Positions 60,633 to 64,000 of a DNA stretch of 64,000 bases are shown here, one piece after another. Origin of the DNA: an uncultured Bacteroidales bacterium (GTDB taxonomy: Bacteria > Bacteroidota > Bacteroidia > Bacteroidales > UBA932); the NCBI GenBank assembly GCA_900318445.1, contig ONKO01000011.1, positions 1-64,000 on the forward strand, written 5' to 3'. Both the position numbers and the translations under genes were made by a program. Positions within the stretch are counted from its first letter, which is position 1. The number at the start of each line of letters is the position of its first letter. Under the pieces are notes generated by a model. The model saw nothing but the letters and a program-made list of their open reading frames with translations, made no database searches and was not told the origin of the DNA.

Positions 60633-61884
60633 ACTGCATGCCGCAGTTCCGTGCAAAAGCAGCGTCGGAGGGGCTGTCCCCTACCATGACGCTGCTTTTC
60701 GCGTCAATCTCCGGGAACAACTGCTGCGCCTCCAAAAACATGCCGGTGTTAGGCTTGCGACGGGCGTCATCGTCCGAGACCGCCGTGCAGTAGAGCGCCA
60801 GGTCCAGCCGCCCGCCGGCCGCAAGAATATCGGCCATCATCCCTGCGTGGATGCGCGAAAGGTCCTCGTCCGACATCACGCCCTTCCCCACCCCGCGCTG
60901 GTTGCTCACCAGCACGATGCGCCGGAACTTGCCCGCCCACCGGGGGAACTCCTCCAGCACGCCGGGCATCCATTCCCACATCGCGGGCGTGCGCACATAA
61001 TCCCCCGGCAGATGCCGGTTGAGCACCCCGTCGCGGTCCAGGAAAAGGGTATCGGCCGATGCTTCCATGAGGGCCGATGACACCCGCTTCACCGCTTTCC
61101 ACGCCGGCAGCGCCCACTGCGCCCGCTCGTAGTCCTCGGGAACGCCGATGTCGATGAAATACGCGTCGGAAACCACGCCACCCACCTCGCCGATGGCCGC
61201 ACCCGGCTCCAGCACCTCCTTTTCGAAGGAGAACCGCTCCGGCAAACTGCTCAGATCCAGCCTGCTGCGGTCAATGGCATACACCCCGCCATTAATGAGC
61301 CCTTCAGCGCAATGCTGCTTCTCCTTAAACGCGATAATATTGTGCGTTGGCGTTGCGATGGCCGAAGGAATTTGGCTTTTCGCAAAGCCTTGCGAAAAAT
61401 AAATTCCTTCGGCCGCAGGCCTTTCGGAAACAGATTCTTCGTGGCGCTCAGAATGACAATTATCAATAACCACCGTACCATAGCGGTCAAAGTCCTTCAT
61501 AGGCTTGAGGGCCAAGGTAATAGGTTTATCGAAAGAAAAAAACGTAAGGTCTACCGGATAGAACGTATCGCCATTCACCACAAATACGTGGTCCCCCTTG
61601 CACATATCCAGCGCCAGGCGAATGCCGCCTCCCGTTCCGAGGGGTTCCTCCTCCACGGCAAAGTCGTAGGAAAAGGGCCACTCATGGTCCTTAACAAAGT
61701 CGATAATCTGCTCCCGCAGATATCCCACAGAGAACACCACATGCTCTACCGGATAGGCCGACAGCCAGTCCAGGAGATACTGAAGGAAAGGCACACCGCC
61801 AACGGGTGCCAGACACTTAGGAATTTCATGGATAACGGAGCGGAGCCTCGTACCCAGGCCGCCGGCAAGGACTATAACTTCCAT
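60601..61884 (-). CDS. HddC-GmhB fusion: heptose-1-P guanylyltransferase and heptose bisphosphate phosphatase
   Basis: 427 residues. The N-terminal nucleotidyltransferase starts VIVLAGGLGTRLRSV and continues with CLAPVGGVPFLQYLLDWL and FVVNGDTFYPVDL. The C-terminal HAD-IIIA phosphatase starts near residue 282: LFLDRDGVLNRHLPGDYVR, VLVSNQRGVGKG, KPNTGMF and VMVGDSPSDAAFARNCG, as in GmhB. Together they perform two non-consecutive steps of GDP-D-glycero-alpha-D-manno-heptose synthesis. Residues about 143-179 are a repeat-derived in-frame insertion (CHSERHEES, then AEGIYFSQGFAKSQIPSAIA), at the beta-turn between VVIDN and IIAFKEK. Confidence 0.9.
   Translation of the reverse strand: MEVIVLAGGLGTRLRSVIHEIPKCLAPVGGVPFLQYLLDWLSAYPVEHVVFSVGYLREQIIDFVKDHEWPFSYDFAVEEEPLGTGGGIRLALDMCKGDHVFVVNGDTFYPVDLTFFSFDKPITLALKPMKDFDRYGTVVIDNCHSERHEESVSERPAAEGIYFSQGFAKSQIPSAIATPTHNIIAFKEKQHCAEGLINGGVYAIDRSRLDLSSLPERFSFEKEVLEPGAAIGEVGGVVSDAYFIDIGVPEDYERAQWALPAWKAVKRVSSALMEASADTLFLDRDGVLNRHLPGDYVRTPAMWEWMPGVLEEFPRWAGKFRRIVLVSNQRGVGKGVMSDEDLSRIHAGMMADILAAGGRLDLALYCTAVSDDDARRKPNTGMFLEAQQLFPEIDAKSSVMVGDSPSDAAFARNCGMQFILLSPEAVS
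61360..61458. repeat. In-frame palindromic element, copy 4 (in heptose fusion gene)
   Basis: 55-nt palindrome at 61360-61414 (arms ggccgaaggaattt and aaattccttcggcc perfect; the inner loop differs from the other copies, ttttcgca/tgcgaaaa, a compensated change) and a 27-nt module at 61432-61458. The gttgcgat flank is present. On the - strand the peptide is AEGIYFSQGFAKSQIPSAIA. Confidence 0.95.
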
Positions 61885-62885
61885 GCGACGGCGCCTTTTT
61901 CGGTGAACTGGAAGGGCACCACTTTACCCGGGAGCGCCTGGAGGGCTTCGATCACCTCCACGCGTCTGGTGGGATTGACCATGAACATCATGAAGCCGCC
62001 GCCACCGGCACCGGAGACTTTTCCGGAGATGGCGCCGGCCGACATGGCCACGTCAAAGGCCTCCTGGATCATGGGATTGGTAATGGCATCGGCCATCTTC
62101 TTCTTCTCTTCCCAGGCCAAGCCCAGGATGGTGGCAAAGGCCGCCATGTCTCCGCGAAGGAGAGCCAGTTTCATCTCGATGGTGCTCTGCTTGATGCGGT
62201 GCATGGCCTCAATGGCGGTCTCGGAGCCTTCACGGGCGGCTTTTTGCTGCTCGGCAATGATGTGCGCGCCCTCGCGGCTACGACCAGTGAAATAGAGAAC
62301 CATACTACCCTCGAGCTCTGCCACAATCCAGGGCTTTACCCGGAGCGGGTTCACAATCACCATGTCGGAGGGCAGGAATTCCATAAAGTTGAAGCCGCCA
62401 AAGGCAGCGGCATACTGGTCCTGCTTGCCGCCGGCAAGAGCAAGGTCTTTCCGTTCAATTTCGTAGGCGAGACGCGCTAGCTCGTAGTCTCCAAGGGGAA
62501 GTCCCATCCACTCGGCGAAGCACTTGATAATGCAAACAACCATAGTGGACGACGTTCCCAGACCGGAGCCGGCAGGGGCGTCATTGTAAGTAGTAATGGC
62601 AAAGCCGGCCGATGGTACCGGGCCGAAGTCCTTCACGATGCGGGCGTAGACCCCGTCAATCAGACGCGCCCCGGAAGGCTGCCCCACGGGGACCACGGCC
62701 TTCACGGAAGCATCGGCCGCATTGACCTGCATGACGGGAGTATCCAGCGGCTCGATGGTGCAATAGGCCGCCAGGTTGATGGTGGCATTGAGGACGTAAC
62801 CGCCGAACATATCGGAATAGGGCGACACATCGGTTCCGCCGCCGGCCAGTCCCAGCCGGAGGGGGGCTTTGCTGCGGATGATCAT
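61872..62885 (-). CDS. hddA: D-glycero-D-manno-heptose-7-phosphate kinase (GHMP kinase)
   Basis: 337 residues. IIRSKAPLRLGLAGGGTDVSPYSDMFGG is the HddA-type N-terminus; APAGSGLGTSSTMVV is the GHMP ATP-binding motif 2, and GKVSGAGGGGFMMFM is motif 3. It forms heptose-1,7-bisphosphate from heptose-7-phosphate. It overlaps the HddC-GmhB gene by 13 nt, so three of the GDP-heptose steps are in two genes; the isomerase GmhA is outside the window. Heptose would go to LPS core or surface glycoprotein. Confidence 0.9.
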   Translation of the reverse strand: MIIRSKAPLRLGLAGGGTDVSPYSDMFGGYVLNATINLAAYCTIEPLDTPVMQVNAADASVKAVVPVGQPSGARLIDGVYARIVKDFGPVPSAGFAITTYNDAPAGSGLGTSSTMVVCIIKCFAEWMGLPLGDYELARLAYEIERKDLALAGGKQDQYAAAFGGFNFMEFLPSDMVIVNPLRVKPWIVAELEGSMVLYFTGRSREGAHIIAEQQKAAREGSETAIEAMHRIKQSTIEMKLALLRGDMAAFATILGLAWEEKKKMADAITNPMIQEAFDVAMSAGAISGKVSGAGGGGFMMFMVNPTRRVEVIEALQALPGKVVPFQFTEKGAVAWKL

Positions 62886-63647
62886 TTACTGAGCCAGTTT
62901 TTCTTCGACGGCGGAGATGCGGTAGGCGGCTTCGGGATAGCCGGCAGCCTGGGCCTGGTTGTAGTAGACAATGGCCTTGCGGTACATGGCCTCACGGAAC
63001 TCGGCCATCTTGCGCTTGTTCTTTCTCAGGCTCACCTCGGGAGCTTCATCCCCCAGGTCTTCAAAGTCTACACCGGCCTGGAAGAGCATCTGGGCCTGCT
63101 CGGCCAGAAGCGCGCGCAGGTTTTCCTGCTGGGCAGAGATGGTGGCATTCTGGTTTTCGATGGTGCCGCTCTGCTCGGTGATGGTCTTGTGCTGCTCACT
63201 GATGGTAGCGTCGCGTTTGGCAATCTCGGCCTTGAGGTCTTCGATTTCGGCCTCTTTCTGGGCAATCACTTTCTTGAGGCTTGCGACCATGCCGCGAAGC
63301 TGCCTGTTGCTCTTTGTAGCTTTTTCCAGCTCATCCAGCTGGTCTTTGATATTGTCCAGGCCGTCTTCGATCTGCTGCACCTGGGTCATCTGGGCCGTGC
63401 CGCGCTCCATGTCGGAGCGAAGGACTACCGTACTGCCGCTGATCTGGGACAGTTTCTCGAGGATGTTGTCCACGGACTTGGCCTGCTGGGCATATTCTTC
63501 CCGGATGGCGGCAGAGCCGGCCTGCAGGTCTTCATATTCTTTCATGAGGGCGTCGTAGTCCTGGCGGGACACGAAGTTGGGGTCTTTACAGGAGGCCACC
63601 ATGAAGATGGCCAGTGCCGCTGCAAGGATTATTTTGACAGTTCGCAT
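62886..63647 (-). CDS. Coiled-coil lipoprotein
   Basis: 253 residues. The lipobox is FMVASC. Residues about 30-185 are a long coiled coil with heptad-like repeats (QKEAEIEDLKAEIAKRDATISEQHKTI and similar). The C-terminal 60 residues have a Sel1/TPR-like helix pair (AMYRKAIVYYNQAQAAGYPEAAYR). The stop TAA directly abuts the hddA ATG. It probably spans the periplasm as an envelope structural protein; the real function is unknown. Confidence 0.72.
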   Translation of the reverse strand: MRTVKIILAAALAIFMVASCKDPNFVSRQDYDALMKEYEDLQAGSAAIREEYAQQAKSVDNILEKLSQISGSTVVLRSDMERGTAQMTQVQQIEDGLDNIKDQLDELEKATKSNRQLRGMVASLKKVIAQKEAEIEDLKAEIAKRDATISEQHKTITEQSGTIENQNATISAQQENLRALLAEQAQMLFQAGVDFEDLGDEAPEVSLRKNKRKMAEFREAMYRKAIVYYNQAQAAGYPEAAYRISAVEEKLAQ

Positions 63648-64000
63648 AGGGATCCTCCTTTTTCAAAACTGATGGTTGTCTTCTTGATGCCGGGGGTGTA
63701 GGTAACGGCGCCGGTGCCCAGTTCTTCGGACTCGACGGCGGCGTGTTCCCCCAGTTTGAAACCGTACAGGACGGGGCCGTATACGGTTACGCGGGAAATC
63801 TGATACTCACCGGAGGCAATCTGCGTGACCACGGCGGTGGAATAGCGTACGCTGTCGTCTACGGTGGTTTTGAGGGTGTAGTTGCCCGGGAGGGTCTCCA
63901 GCACGGAGGCCGGAGCCTCAATGGGCACGTTGTTGTTTTTGGGAGCGCAGCCGGACAGTGCCATGACCGTCAGGGCTGCCAATATGATTGTGTTTCTCAT
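63629..64000 (-). CDS. Small lipoprotein
   Basis: 123 residues, with the ATG at the last three bases of the window. The lipobox is LTVMALSGC. The body is a small beta-rich domain (YTLKTTVDDSVRYSTAVVTQIASGEYQISRVTVYG). It overlaps the coiled-coil lipoprotein gene by 19 nt and is presumably upstream in the same operon. Not recognised; the start could lie further upstream outside the window, but the signal peptide fits this one. Confidence 0.65.
   Translation of the reverse strand: MRNTIILAALTVMALSGCAPKNNNVPIEAPASVLETLPGNYTLKTTVDDSVRYSTAVVTQIASGEYQISRVTVYGPVLYGFKLGEHAAVESEELGTGAVTYTPGIKKTTISFEKGGSLCELSK

Noticed and set aside
48227-61414. Treating the 55-nt palindromes as intrinsic terminators
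   Set aside because: They lie inside open genes, are not followed by T-tracts, and their frames are maintained.
1-64000. tRNA, rRNA or riboswitch genes
   Set aside because: Intergenic gaps are mostly under 150 bp and show no cloverleaf with a conserved TTCRA arm or known riboswitch core; only repeats, promoters and terminators are seen.

Overview
The window looks like a chromosomal segment of a fairly GC-rich member of the Bacteroidota, most likely Bacteroidales. The grounds are a SusC/SusD pair, many short lipoproteins with an SxC-type lipobox, BACON, DUF2807 and CBM-like surface proteins, and promoters of the Bacteroidota TAnnTTTG type. I see no rRNA, tRNA, CRISPR array, phage genes or transposase.

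Layout. (1) 95-2692: an outer-membrane HhH/beta-barrel gene, then about 785 gene-free bases packed with tandem and inverted repeats. (2) 2693-11665: a tight + strand lipid operon (MMPL exporter, FakA, FakB/DegV, GNAT, PlsX, ACP, nucleoside kinase). (3) 11718-19521: mixed genes: small OM protein, deoxyhypusine-synthase-like protein, HTH protein, an ABC/GntR/DUF2807 operon, a 2-hydroxyacid dehydrogenase, and a condensation-superfamily acyltransferase. (4) 19633-43590: a large polysaccharide utilisation locus (PUL). The - strand arm carries GH109, a tyrosine-phosphatase-like lipoprotein, GH36 and a PfkB kinase. The + strand arm carries DeoR, AgaS, KbaZ/GatZ, SusC, SusD, surface binding proteins, two DUF4832-type TIM-barrel lipoproteins, alkaline phosphatase and a DMT permease. 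The enzyme set suggests use of galactose/GalNAc-containing, possibly phosphorylated, glycans. (5) 43597-51446 (-): CitX, DUF4954, a CitC-CitG fusion, an aconitase-like hydratase and NADP-isocitrate dehydrogenase: citrate-lyase maturation enzymes beside the citrate-to-2-oxoglutarate branch, without the lyase itself. (6) 51507-60632: housekeeping genes (KdsC, Maf, ThrE-like, MutY, YgjP-like, CNNM, SerB, BaiN-like flavoprotein, RmuC). (7) 60601-64000 (-): GDP-heptose enzymes (HddC-GmhB fusion, HddA) and two lipoproteins.

The most striking signals are not genes. First, the octamer CATCGGCC/GGCCGATG occurs by my eye count about 58 times, roughly one per 1.1 kb, on both strands, and forces unusual Ser TCG codons; the density is like that of DNA-uptake signals. 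Second, a 55-nt palindromic element, often with a 27-nt companion module, sits in frame inside four different protein-coding genes. Third, a 94-bp element of two hairpin units (12-19-12, 8, 12-19-12) occurs twice and at one site supplies the stop codons of two convergent genes. Fourth, several divergent gene pairs share a compact bidirectional promoter with two outward-facing TAnnTTTG boxes 12-13 nt apart, often with almost no leader before the start codon.
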